Shown: positions 27,716-37,147, counted from the first letter of the stretch. The stretch is DNA of 40,491 nt from a bacterium (GCA_021777675.1 JAJYDG010000007.1:1-40491), one strand, 5' to 3'. Made by a program: numbers and translations. The notes: generated from the sequence alone by a model not told the origin.

Positions 27716-28357
27716 TTATTTTGTATGAATCCAAACTTTGGCGGACATACCGTTTTTTAATTCGGGATATTTTTTTTCATCAAAACGAATTTTAACATCA
27801 AAAATTTTCACTTCCCGCTTATCGGAAATATTAAAAACTACACCAGAATCTCTGGAGGTTTCCGCTATTTCATCAACTACTCCAAAAAATTTTCGACTGC
27901 CAAAAGCATCTACGGTAAAAACTGCTTGCTGACCGATAGCAATTCGATTTAAACCTTTATTTTCCTCGACTTGCGCCACCACACGCAAATCTTGCGGATT
28001 TATAATTGTCGCAACCGGTTCATTGGGAGAAAAATTTTTCCCCAAAACAGATTCCGCTTGAACGACTAGACCGGGAACAGCAGTTCTGACTATTTCATTA
28101 CCAACTTGCGCAACCGCAAAACCAGCCGGAACAACATCGCCAACCTTGACAAAAATACTTTTGAGTTCACCGCCATGCTCAGAAGAAAGTGCAATTAACG
28201 GAGCGGATATTCCTGATTTTTCAACATAGACTTGATCTTTTACGGTTTGCCAATAAAAGACACTCACTATTCCGGCAATTAAAATAGTGATTGTGGATAA
28301 AATAAACAAACCCCTTTTCTTTTCTATAAAACCGTTTTTTAATTCTGCTTTTTCCAT
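27716..28357 (-). CDS. HlyD/EmrA-like efflux adaptor, beta-barrel-containing, no coiled-coil hairpin
   Basis: TM segment, lipoyl half motifs (GGELKSIFVKVGDVVPAGFAVAQV), then RIAIGQQAVFTVDAFGSRKFFGVVDEI and ELKNGMSAKVWIHTK. Confidence 0.8.
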   Translation of the reverse strand: MEKAELKNGFIEKKRGLFILSTITILIAGIVSVFYWQTVKDQVYVEKSGISAPLIALSSEHGGELKSIFVKVGDVVPAGFAVAQVGNEIVRTAVPGLVVQAESVLGKNFSPNEPVATIINPQDLRVVAQVEENKGLNRIAIGQQAVFTVDAFGSRKFFGVVDEIAETSRDSGVVFNISDKREVKIFDVKIRFDEKKYPELKNGMSAKVWIHTK

Positions 28358-28374
28358 AATTTCGCTTTAGTTAA

Positions 28375-28983
28375 TTATTGTTTTGCTTCAATTGTAATAA
28401 TTGAAGGATTATTCGGATTGAAAACCTCGCCTACTGCCATATCTTGCCTGACAACCACACCGCCAAAAGGAGCTCTAAGCACATATTTATCTAACTGATT
28501 TTTTGCAATAGTCAGATTATCATTAGCCTGCAAAATTCTCGCTTGCTGAGAATTAATATTCTCTTTAACTAAAGAAACTTGTGCTTTTTGAATTTTTTTA
28601 TCATTAGATTTGAAATTTTTTATCTTCAATTCTTGTTCTTTGAGATTTTTTTCTAAAGCTAGAAGATCCGATTGGGCAATATTAATATTAGCTTGCGCTT
28701 GAGAATATTGCGCCAAAGCATCGGCATCATCCAATTTCGCCAATATCTCACCTTCATTCACGGTGTCTCCCGCTTTTTTGGAAACAGCAATAATTTTTCC
28801 CGCTATCTCAAAATTAAGATCGGCTTTTTTATTTATTATTTCTTTAGTTTTTTCGAAGTTATTTTTTGGATTGGCAATATTTGAAGATATTGGATTTGCT
28901 AAGCTATAGTTAATAAAAACCATTGCTCCACAACTAACAACCAACAAAATTACAATGTAAATTATTATTATTTTTTTGCTCAT
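28375..28983 (-). CDS. HlyD-like efflux adaptor, lipoyl + coiled-coil hairpin, no beta-barrel
   Basis: AGKIIAVSKKAGDTVNEGEILAKLDDADALAQYSQAQANIN ... LDKYVLRAPFGGVVVRQDMAVGEVF. Confidence 0.85.
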   Translation of the reverse strand: MSKKIIIIYIVILLVVSCGAMVFINYSLANPISSNIANPKNNFEKTKEIINKKADLNFEIAGKIIAVSKKAGDTVNEGEILAKLDDADALAQYSQAQANINIAQSDLLALEKNLKEQELKIKNFKSNDKKIQKAQVSLVKENINSQQARILQANDNLTIAKNQLDKYVLRAPFGGVVVRQDMAVGEVFNPNNPSIITIEAKQ

Positions 28984-29007
28984 TGTATTATAAAAAAATT
29001 TAAATTA

Positions 29008-29418
29008 TTAGACTTCGACCAGCTTAGTTAGAATTCTAATCAGATCTTCCTGCTCAACATCATTCAATTTTTCCAAGCGATTTTTCATATGTATTAGCAT
29101 TTCTTTGCGACATTTTTCCAATTGCATTTTTCCGTTTTTAGTGATTTCAATTCTAACTATTCGGCGATCTTTGCTATCGGCAATTCGTTTTATCAACTCT
29201 GCTTTGGCAAGATTATTGATAAGCACTGTGGCAGAAGGCGGAGTAATTGCCAAAAAATCAGCCAGGTCTTTCATTAATGGTTTTTTTTCCTTTATTTGTT
29301 GCAAAGTTGCAAATTGCAAAAAAGAAAAATTTTCACCATTTTGCTTTTTTAAATGTTCATGCGTAATTCGTTTAGTTATAAGAATAAGAGAAACTATTTT
29401 TTCTATTTTTTCTTTCAT
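29008..29418 (-). CDS. MarR-family transcriptional regulator
   Basis: LADFLAITPPSATVLINNLAKAELIKRIADSKDRRIVRIEITKNGK winged helix; first gene of the efflux operon. Confidence 0.9.
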   Translation of the reverse strand: MKEKIEKIVSLILITKRITHEHLKKQNGENFSFLQFATLQQIKEKKPLMKDLADFLAITPPSATVLINNLAKAELIKRIADSKDRRIVRIEITKNGKMQLEKCRKEMLIHMKNRLEKLNDVEQEDLIRILTKLVEV

Positions 29419-29436
29419 TGTTAATTTTTTTAATTA

Positions 29437-29477
29437 TTAGACTTTCTAAGTATATTCAACCTTTCCCTTTTTGTCAA
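29437..29477 (-). promoter_or_regulatory. Promoter TTGACA-N17-TATACT with adjoining inverted repeat TTAGA-AAG-TCTAA (candidate MarR operator)
   Basis: -35 at 29472-29477, -10 at 29449-29454, inverted repeat at 29437-29449. Confidence 0.75.
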
Positions 29478-29494
29478 TAGGTTTGTGAAAATTA

Positions 29495-29523
29495 AAATAA
29501 TCCGTCTATTAAGCGGATTATTT
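29495..29523 (-). terminator. Probable terminator downstream of alaS
   Basis: AAATAATCCG-TCTATTAAG-CGGATTATTT inverted repeat. Confidence 0.55.
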
Positions 29524-29550
29524 ACCAATAAAAAAACTGTTAAAAAAAAA

Positions 29551-31293
29551 TTATTCCACCACTGCCTTAATCCTTCTTACGCCGGAAGAAGAGCTCTCTT
29601 CTTTTTGAATCCTAAATTTTCCCTTTATTTCCGAAGTGTTTTTGATATGTGGTCCTCCGCAAATCTCTTTAGAATAATTACCAATGGAATAAACTTTGAC
29701 CAGATCACCATATTTATGCCCAAATTCACCCTCCGCTCCGTATTTTTTTGCTTCTTCCGGGGTCATTTCTGCCATCATCACTTCTGTTTTTGATTCAATC
29801 GCTTCGTTCACAAAAACCTCCACCGCTTTTTTTTGTTCGTCAGTCATTTTCTCCGAATGAGAAAAATCAAATCGAATTCTTTCACCGTTAATATTTGAGC
29901 CTTTTTGATGGACATTTTCACCAAGCACTTTTCGCAATCCCGCCAACATCAAATGTGCGACGGTGTGGAGTTCTGTCGTTTTTTCTTTTGTATCCGAAAG
30001 TCCACCCTTAAACATTCCGGCTGAAGCAGTGCGGGAAAGTTCTTGATGTTTTTTAAACTCCTCATTAAATTCGTCTTCGTTGACAATCAAATCTTTTTCT
30101 TTTGCCAATTCTTTCGTCAGCTCAATGGGAAATCCATAAGTCTGATAGAGATCAAAAGCAATCTTCCCATTAAACTTTCCGTATTTTTCGAACTCTCTCA
30201 GACCATTCTCTAATGTTTTTCTAAACTTTTCTTCTTCTTTTTGCAATTCAAACAGAATCCTGCCTTGCAAAACTTCCGGATAAATTTCACTGTAAATTTC
30301 TTGCACAATTTTTGCAATTTCAACTGTGAAATTATTTTTGATATTCAAAATATGCCCCTGGCGAATTGCTCTGCGAATCAATCTTCGCAAGATATATCCC
30401 CGTTCTGTGTTTGATGGGTTCACGCCGTCAGCAATAATAAAAACGCTCGCTTTAATGTGATCGGCGATTATTCTGAAAGACTTCTTTCTTTCCTCATATT
30501 TTATTTGTGATAATTCCTCAATTTTTTTTATAATTGGCCAAAAAAGTTCCGTACGATAATTATCATCAAATCCATTAAGCGCAGCCAATACTCTTTCCAT
30601 TCCCATGCCAGTATCAACATTTTGTGCTGTCAATTTTTCATATGCTCCTTTTTCATTTTTATTAAATTCCATAAAAACATCATTCCAAATTTCTACCCAC
30701 AAATCATTATCATCATTGAAACTGCATGGAACTTTATCCAAATCACCAACCCAATAAAACATTTCGCTGTCCGGTCCGCATGGTCCGGTTATTCCAGCCG
30801 GCCCCCACCAATTATTTTTTTTGGGAAGTTTGGCGATTTTTTTCTCCGGCATTCCAATTTTCAACCAAATATTGTATGCCTCATCGTCAAAAGACGCATC
30901 AGCATCCCCTTCGAATACAGAACAGGCCAATCTTTTTTTATCAAGCCCTAACCACTCGGAAGAAGTTAAAAATTCCCAACTCCAAGAAATAGCTTCTTTT
31001 TTGAAATAATCTCCCAGCGACCAATTCCCCAGCATTTCAAAAAAAGTATGATGAGTCGCATCTCCCACTTCATTGATATCTCCAGTACGAATACATTTTT
31101 GCGCATCAGTTAGTCGCTTGCCCAAAGGATGTTTTTCACCCATCAGATAAGGCACAAGCGGATGCATTCCGGAATTAATAAAAAGTGTCGTCGGATCATT
31201 TTCCGGCACCAATGAAGCAGAAGGAATGATAGCATGTTCTTTGTTTTTGAAAAAATCAAGATATTTTTGACGGAGTTGTTTGGCAGTAAGCAT
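29551..31293 (-). CDS. alaS: Alanine--tRNA ligase, short form lacking the C-Ala (DHHA1) domain
   Basis: FINSGMHPLVPYLMG, THHTFFEMLGNWSLGDYFK, editing motifs HTVAH and CGGPH; protein ends soon after the editing domain (580 aa). Confidence 0.95.
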   Translation of the reverse strand: MLTAKQLRQKYLDFFKNKEHAIIPSASLVPENDPTTLFINSGMHPLVPYLMGEKHPLGKRLTDAQKCIRTGDINEVGDATHHTFFEMLGNWSLGDYFKKEAISWSWEFLTSSEWLGLDKKRLACSVFEGDADASFDDEAYNIWLKIGMPEKKIAKLPKKNNWWGPAGITGPCGPDSEMFYWVGDLDKVPCSFNDDNDLWVEIWNDVFMEFNKNEKGAYEKLTAQNVDTGMGMERVLAALNGFDDNYRTELFWPIIKKIEELSQIKYEERKKSFRIIADHIKASVFIIADGVNPSNTERGYILRRLIRRAIRQGHILNIKNNFTVEIAKIVQEIYSEIYPEVLQGRILFELQKEEEKFRKTLENGLREFEKYGKFNGKIAFDLYQTYGFPIELTKELAKEKDLIVNEDEFNEEFKKHQELSRTASAGMFKGGLSDTKEKTTELHTVAHLMLAGLRKVLGENVHQKGSNINGERIRFDFSHSEKMTDEQKKAVEVFVNEAIESKTEVMMAEMTPEEAKKYGAEGEFGHKYGDLVKVYSIGNYSKEICGGPHIKNTSEIKGKFRIQKEESSSSGVRRIKAVVE

Positions 31294-31323
31294 ATTTTCA
31301 AAAAAATATTAGATTAATTAAAA

Positions 31324-31614
31324 TCACAACAAATTAAGTTTTTTACGCAAAGTGCGTAACTCATCTTCCTTAGAACGAATTTCTTGCGCCACTTTTGCTA
31401 AATAAGTTTTCTTCTTATCCAATTCAACTCGGATCCTTTCTTCATCATGAATCATTTTTCGCACATCATTATCGGTTGTATTTTTCTCATTATTCAGTTT
31501 TCTGATATCTGATTCTAAAATCAATATTTCTATTTGGACTCTGCGCTTCTTACTTTCATTGGCCGCCACATTTTGGCTAGCATCAGCCGAATCGGAAACA
31601 TTTCGCATATACAT
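31324..31614 (-). CDS. Small coiled-coil hypothetical protein
   Basis: Charged heptad-like sequence, packed between mnmA and alaS. Confidence 0.6.
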   Translation of the reverse strand: MYMRNVSDSADASQNVAANESKKRRVQIEILILESDIRKLNNEKNTTDNDVRKMIHDEERIRVELDKKKTYLAKVAQEIRSKEDELRTLRKKLNLL

Positions 31615-31631
31615 ATATTGCTTATATAAAT

Positions 31632-32708
31632 TTATTTAATTATTCCTCCTCCTAAAACTTCCCTGTTTTTTGTGTAGAATACCGCCGATTGTCCGGGAGA
31701 AATAGCTCTTTGCGGATTTTTAAATTCTAGCCAATACTTCTTTTTATTTTTTTCAGTTTTTATTGTAGCATATTCCAAAAAATTACGATAACGTGTTCTG
31801 ACTGAAATTTCCAGTGGCAATTTCGGACAATCCCCAATCCATGAAACCTGCTTCAGCTTCACTAGAGATCGAAAAAGTGCCAAATCTTGCAAATCATTTG
31901 TCACTACGAGTAAATTTTTTTTCATTTTTTTTCCGACAACAAAATATGGTCCGCTTCCGCCAATTTCAACGCCTTTTCTCTGTCCAATAGTATAAAGTGC
32001 GAGGCCATGATGTTCTCCTAATATTTTTCCCTTGGTGTCAATAATCACACCTCTTTTCAAATTCGTCTTTTTTTTCAAAAAATCTTCCAATCCGCCATTA
32101 TGCATAAAACACACATCCTGCGAATCGCTTTTTTTAAAAACCGGCAAATTAAAATCTTCTGCCAAATTGCGCACTGTTTCTTTTTCATAATCACCCAACG
32201 GAAAAAATATTCTTGATAACTGCCTCTGCTTTAGGCGATACAGAAAATAGGATTGATCTTTTTTGCTATCAATACCGGGAAAAAGTTTATAGTTTAGTTT
32301 CTTGCCATTTTTTATTTTTTTTATCCTGGCATAGTGTCCGGTTGCCACAAGATTTATTTTTAATTCTTTGGCGATTTCCAAGAGTAATTTAAATTTAACA
32401 TTTTCGTTGCAAAAAATGCAAGGATTGGGCGTATTGCCTTTCGCATATTCATTAACAAAATATCCGATAATTTTTTGCCTAAACAAAGTGCGTGCGTCTT
32501 TTATGTGCAATGTAACACCCAAAATTTTACAAATTTTTTTAGCATCACTTAATGCTTTGGCAGTCTTTTTATTATCAGCTGTTAAACGCAAAAAAACCGC
32601 CTCTGTAGCGTATCCGGCAGTTTTTAAAAGCGCAAGTGCCACGGCGGAATCAACCCCACCGGAGATTCCCACTAAAACTTTTCTTTGTCCATCTTTTTTT
32701 TCAACCAT
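31632..32708 (-). CDS. mnmA: tRNA-specific 2-thiouridylase MnmA
   Basis: PP-loop VGISGGVDSAVAL; NPCIFCNENVKFK; SQDVCFMHNG; HHGLALYTIGQRKG. Confidence 0.95.
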   Translation of the reverse strand: MVEKKDGQRKVLVGISGGVDSAVALALLKTAGYATEAVFLRLTADNKKTAKALSDAKKICKILGVTLHIKDARTLFRQKIIGYFVNEYAKGNTPNPCIFCNENVKFKLLLEIAKELKINLVATGHYARIKKIKNGKKLNYKLFPGIDSKKDQSYFLYRLKQRQLSRIFFPLGDYEKETVRNLAEDFNLPVFKKSDSQDVCFMHNGGLEDFLKKKTNLKRGVIIDTKGKILGEHHGLALYTIGQRKGVEIGGSGPYFVVGKKMKKNLLVVTNDLQDLALFRSLVKLKQVSWIGDCPKLPLEISVRTRYRNFLEYATIKTEKNKKKYWLEFKNPQRAISPGQSAVFYTKNREVLGGGIIK

Positions 32709-32711
32709 AAA

Positions 32712-32885
32712 TCATTTCATTTTATCTACTTGTTTGGCAGGATTGAATGTTGTGGAATCGGGAGCGGTTTTTATGAGCTTATCTCCAATTGACAAAGCGT
32801 TAAAAACAATAAAAAAACCAATGATTAAAATGAAAACAAATAACATTAGTGTGACCACTTTTTTGTCCGTTTCAATTTCAATCAT
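32712..32885 (-). CDS. 57-aa single-pass membrane micro-protein (absent from the supplied ORF track)
   Basis: MIEIETDKKVVTLMLFVFILIIGFFIVFNALSIGDKLIKTAPDSTTFNPAKQVDKMK*; start overlaps the ATPase stop by 8 nt, stop is 3 nt from the mnmA start. Confidence 0.75.
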   Translation of the reverse strand: MIEIETDKKVVTLMLFVFILIIGFFIVFNALSIGDKLIKTAPDSTTFNPAKQVDKMK

Positions 32886-34710
32886 TATTTATATTTCTAC
32901 TATTATTAATAAGCTTTCTGATCCCTTCCGAGTCAATATTCAGGTTTCTTTTTGGCGCTTTAAATTTTTTCGGTTCAATATTGGCAATTTGATTGAGACT
33001 GATTGTTTTTTCACTGGAAATATGCCCCGCTAATTGAAAATTATGCCTATTCCTTTCATTTGTCAAAAGCATTTGTTTTTTTTCTTCATTATCATCAATC
33101 GCTTTCTCAGTTTTTGATGCTATTGTTTCTGTTGCTTTTTTCTTATTATCCAAAAAATCACCCATAGAGGCTTTCGCTCTGGCTCTTTGATATTCCCGAA
33201 GACAATCCTTGCAAAAAGTTTTACGATTCGGATCCGGCTTGAAAGGAACCATGATTTTTTCTTCACAGGTATCGCAAATAGCTTCAAATAATTCAATTTG
33301 TGTTTTCATTTCCGTAGTAATAACTTTTTTTTCAATTTTTAACGGAGTTTCTTTTTTATCCACACTAATTTCGTTTATTTTTGACATTTCTTTCTTTTTT
33401 TCCTTTATGGCATCTTCAAAATAACCCATACCGCTCCAACGAGAAATTTTATCTGCCACTTCACTACTCGCCTTTCCATATCTTTCCCTGGAAATAGCTA
33501 TCGCTTTTTTTTCGTTGGCAATTGTTTCGGAAAGATTGGCTGGCGGCAATGTTCTTGCTGAAAAAGCATCCCCGGCAATCCCATCAATCATTAATTTGAG
33601 ATAAATTTCATATTTAGACAAATTAACAATATCATTCATCAGAAATATTGGGTTAAATTCTTTCTCTAGGCTTTCAGCATCTTCGGCGCCAACACGAAAA
33701 GTAATCATCGTTCCCACATTGCCAAATATTGCATCTTTGACTGTGGAATTTCCATCAAAAACCAATTGATTAATATATTGATGCGCCAAGATCAAGCATA
33801 AACGATATTTTCTTGCTTCAGATAAGATATTAGAAAAACTCTCCGTAGCAAAATTTTGAAACTCATCAACATACAGATAAAAATCCTTGCGTTCATCCTC
33901 CGGAATATCAACTCGGCTCATTGCCGCCAATTGAATTTTAGTAATAATCATTCCACCCAAAAGACGCATAGCATCTTCACCAATGCGCCCCTTGGAAAGA
34001 TTAACAATTAAAATTTTTTGATTATCCATAATTTCACGCATATCAATCGTAGACTTAGGTTGACCGATAATGTGGCGCACTAGCGTGTAAGACAAAAATT
34101 GTCCAACTTTATTTTGAATTGCCGCTACGGCTTCTTTTCTGAATTTATCATCCCATTTATCGAATTCGTTGATCCAAAACGCCTTCACTACTGGATCGGT
34201 AATTTTTGGATAAACTCTCTTGCGAAAATCAGAATCCGACATCATTCGATTCACTCCCAAAAGTGTCGAACCGGGATAATCCAAAAGCGCCAAAATTGCG
34301 TTATTAAGAATATACTCCATTCGAGAACTCCAAACATCCGGCCAAATTTTCTTAAACACACCCATCAAACCGGAAGCAACTAAGTTTTTTTTGTCCGGGT
34401 CGACCGCTTCCAAAATATTAAACGCCACTGGAAATTCAACATCCGCCGGATTAAAATAAACCAGATCATTAATTCGATTGCTTGGGATAGCTTTAAGCAT
34501 TTTTTCAGCAAATTCACCATGCGGATCAACAACGCAAAGACCTTTGCCGTTTTGAATATCTTGAATAGCCATATTTTCCAAAAGATTGGATTTTCCCATT
34601 CCTGTTTTACCGATAATATACATATGCCGTCTGCGATCATCCTCTTTGATACCAAAAATTCTTTCTTGATTACGAAAATTTGTCTTGGCAAAAAAATTTA
34701 TTTTACTCAT
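32878..34710 (-). CDS. TraD/TraG/HerA-like (type IV secretion coupling protein-like) ATPase with C-terminal CxxC...CxxC module
   Basis: Walker A YIIGKTGMGKSNLLENM, Walker B FYLYVDEFQNFATESF, zinc-like CDTCEEKIMVPFKPDPNRKTFCKDC. Confidence 0.88.
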   Translation of the reverse strand: MSKINFFAKTNFRNQERIFGIKEDDRRRHMYIIGKTGMGKSNLLENMAIQDIQNGKGLCVVDPHGEFAEKMLKAIPSNRINDLVYFNPADVEFPVAFNILEAVDPDKKNLVASGLMGVFKKIWPDVWSSRMEYILNNAILALLDYPGSTLLGVNRMMSDSDFRKRVYPKITDPVVKAFWINEFDKWDDKFRKEAVAAIQNKVGQFLSYTLVRHIIGQPKSTIDMREIMDNQKILIVNLSKGRIGEDAMRLLGGMIITKIQLAAMSRVDIPEDERKDFYLYVDEFQNFATESFSNILSEARKYRLCLILAHQYINQLVFDGNSTVKDAIFGNVGTMITFRVGAEDAESLEKEFNPIFLMNDIVNLSKYEIYLKLMIDGIAGDAFSARTLPPANLSETIANEKKAIAISRERYGKASSEVADKISRWSGMGYFEDAIKEKKKEMSKINEISVDKKETPLKIEKKVITTEMKTQIELFEAICDTCEEKIMVPFKPDPNRKTFCKDCLREYQRARAKASMGDFLDNKKKATETIASKTEKAIDDNEEKKQMLLTNERNRHNFQLAGHISSEKTISLNQIANIEPKKFKAPKRNLNIDSEGIRKLINNSRNINND

Positions 34711-34721
34711 AAGTTTTTAAA

Positions 34722-35993
34722 TTATTCGATAGGCAAATTAGCGGGTGCCGATCCTAATTTGGAACTGACTTGTGTTAACGCCGGAGATTTAACTGTAATA
34801 TTGGGAAAATGAAACATTGTCGCCAGCTCCTTAGTGGAAAACATTAAATTAAAACCATCCATATTGCGATTGCGATAACGATTGTAAATTTTGCGTTTGC
34901 GAAAATCAGCCCGTTTGGCGGCAGAAAAAATTATGCCGGCTGTTTTACTGATTGCTTCAGGCTTAACTCCGTTTAAATGCAAATCATTAAATTGTTTAAT
35001 CGCCCCGACAAAACCACCAATGTGCGATTTATCGAAGCCGGTCCTTTTGCCAATATAGATCATTCGCATTTTTGTTTTGAAAAAATTTTTGCCCAAATTC
35101 TCTTCGACCGCTTTTAAAACGTCTCTTTCCATCGGAGAAAGTCTTGTATCAAGCGGGGCTTCCTCTTTTTTTGTAGCAGCCTTAAATTCCACAGGACCAG
35201 AAAGAGCCGGAATAATTTTACTAAAAACATCCACCAGATGACCAAAAACGCTCATTTGTTCAGCAACTGGCTTACCTTTTAGTTTATTCATTAATGTTGC
35301 TCCGGCTTTAAAAGATTCCCCCTCCGGAATGGGAACCAGCATATATTGCAACCAGATGTGCTGACCAGGACCCAATGTTCCTAATTGTTCTATCAAAGCC
35401 GCCATCGGATCGATCATTTCTCCGGTAATGCTTTCTTCAAATTGATCATAGGTTTTAATTGGATAAAAAAGATCTTTTTGCGTAAAATCAAAATCGGCGC
35501 CCCACAAATCCCAATCGCGATTAGGCACAATTTTAGGAAATTTATTGCAATAGTCTTCAACTTCTAAAATTTGCGCTTCGGGAAATTGAGCATAAATTTG
35601 CGCTTCAAGTAAATTGCGACTCTTTGACAACAAACGAACATAATAATGCACTCTGCCTTCTTCGCCAACCAATTCAAAACTAAAAGGATCTTGACGGAAA
35701 AAACCGTTCAAATAAATATCAAAAGTATTAGGCGTTGTTATGACTCCTGACAAGCCGGTAAAAATCATTTCCATCGGCTTGGGACCGCGCTCTATTTCAC
35801 GAGGAGGAATAATTTCCAGCATTGTCCATTTATATTTTCCATTAAAAGAATCCTTTGAATAAAAAGCGACGAATTCCATCCAAATAATAGCAAATAAATA
35901 CCAAAGCGGCCAAACCAAGATTAACCACCAGGCATTAAAAAAAACCAACCCAAAAGTTTTTAATATTTCCCAAAAATTAACCGTGATATCCAT
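34722..35993 (-). CDS. Membrane-anchored conserved-type protein of unknown function, partner of the ATPase
   Basis: N-terminal TM (FGLVFFNAWWLILVWPLWYLFAIIW), large soluble region; ends 11 nt before the ATPase start. Confidence 0.75.
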   Translation of the reverse strand: MDITVNFWEILKTFGLVFFNAWWLILVWPLWYLFAIIWMEFVAFYSKDSFNGKYKWTMLEIIPPREIERGPKPMEMIFTGLSGVITTPNTFDIYLNGFFRQDPFSFELVGEEGRVHYYVRLLSKSRNLLEAQIYAQFPEAQILEVEDYCNKFPKIVPNRDWDLWGADFDFTQKDLFYPIKTYDQFEESITGEMIDPMAALIEQLGTLGPGQHIWLQYMLVPIPEGESFKAGATLMNKLKGKPVAEQMSVFGHLVDVFSKIIPALSGPVEFKAATKKEEAPLDTRLSPMERDVLKAVEENLGKNFFKTKMRMIYIGKRTGFDKSHIGGFVGAIKQFNDLHLNGVKPEAISKTAGIIFSAAKRADFRKRKIYNRYRNRNMDGFNLMFSTKELATMFHFPNITVKSPALTQVSSKLGSAPANLPIE

Positions 35994-36054
35994 TTATTTT
36001 TTATATTTTTAGCTTTTTAAAGTTTCGAAATGACTTCTATTTCAAGAATCGCTT

Positions 36055-37110
36055 CTATTTTAAACTATAAAAAAGTTGTTCGTCTTTTTTGAAAAAATTT
36101 TTGTCTTTTAAATTAATTGCAATCGTATCTTCTTTCACTTCTCGCACACTGAGCACTTCTTGCGTAATTTCTTTGCACGACATTGGTCGTCCTTTTTTTT
36201 GCAAAATATCAATTATCACATCCCTCACTGTTCCCTTGCGATAGCCCCATTCACTTAATGCATAAATGCCACGTCCGATTAAAATAAAACGCGTGTCTTT
36301 AATTAATTCATTGTGAATAGTTTGCGGATGGGTCTTTTTTTCTCCTAGCTTATATTTATCAATCAATTTAACAATTTGTAAAAAATGCAACGGCTTACCC
36401 ATTTCTTTTAGTATAAGATAAATTTTCTCGCGACTGCCTTTTGGATTTATTTCCGGCCAATTGCGCAATCCCCATTTTTTAAACTGATTGCTTTTGATTC
36501 GAAAAGAACTATTTAAATAACTCAGCATTGCCTTTTTCGATAGATCTGAAAAAATAATCGTTAAACTTTGATGAATTTCATCACTAGACAATGTCCGGTT
36601 TTTTTCTTGTAATATTTTTTCCGCTTCTATGATAACTTTTTTTGCTCTGTTTAAAGCTTCGGTTGAACTTATCCATGATTTATCCAAGAAACCCTTTTCA
36701 AAAACAACTCCAATCTTATGCGAGAAACCAACTAAAAATCTTAACGCACTGGCTTCTTTAGCTGATCTTTTTAAGTTTAAACGCAAAAATATATCGCTCT
36801 CTTTGATTATACCATAATTATTTTCAATCACCAAGATTATAGCACTTTCTTCTTTTCTGAGCTCATCCGTTTCATATTTTTTAATAATTTGCTTCTTACT
36901 GTCAGCAATAATTTGCCGGATACGCTCCCTTGTTACATTATTGTCTTCTCCGATTTTATCCAATGTTTGAGGCAAAAAATTATCGCCTAGGCCAAATCTT
37001 TGTTTGAATATGTTTCGTACGCGCTCCGGAAAATCAGCCAATAACTCAGTTGCCAGAGCAAAGAACCGCTCTTTTTCTTGATTATTCTTTTTTTTCCCTT
37101 GAATATGCAT
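36055..37110 (-). CDS. Sigma-region-4-like HTH fused to HARE-HTH-like (RNAP delta-like) C-terminal region
   Basis: RVRNIFKQRFGLGDNFLPQTLDKIGEDNNVTRERIRQIIADSKKQI resembles sigma region 4; C-terminal EKIYLILKEMGKPLHFLQIVKLI...RFILIGRGIYALSEWGYRKGTVRDVI resembles HARE-HTH. Confidence 0.8.
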   Translation of the reverse strand: MHIQGKKKNNQEKERFFALATELLADFPERVRNIFKQRFGLGDNFLPQTLDKIGEDNNVTRERIRQIIADSKKQIIKKYETDELRKEESAIILVIENNYGIIKESDIFLRLNLKRSAKEASALRFLVGFSHKIGVVFEKGFLDKSWISSTEALNRAKKVIIEAEKILQEKNRTLSSDEIHQSLTIIFSDLSKKAMLSYLNSSFRIKSNQFKKWGLRNWPEINPKGSREKIYLILKEMGKPLHFLQIVKLIDKYKLGEKKTHPQTIHNELIKDTRFILIGRGIYALSEWGYRKGTVRDVIIDILQKKGRPMSCKEITQEVLSVREVKEDTIAINLKDKNFFKKDEQLFYSLK

Positions 37111-37147
37111 TTTATTGCCAGCTGATTATAAACTTAGACTTCCGTTA

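Noticed and set aside
32368-33033. 221-aa plus-strand ORF
   Set aside because: Antisense across mnmA, the micro-ORF and the ATPase gene; no recognisable motif; expected shadow ORF.
36010-36060. Near-direct repeat ATAGAAGCGATTCTTGAA / ATAGAAGTCATTTCGAA between the ATPase partner and HARE genes
   Set aside because: Only two imperfect copies, partly overlapping the end of the HARE gene; too weak in AT-rich DNA.
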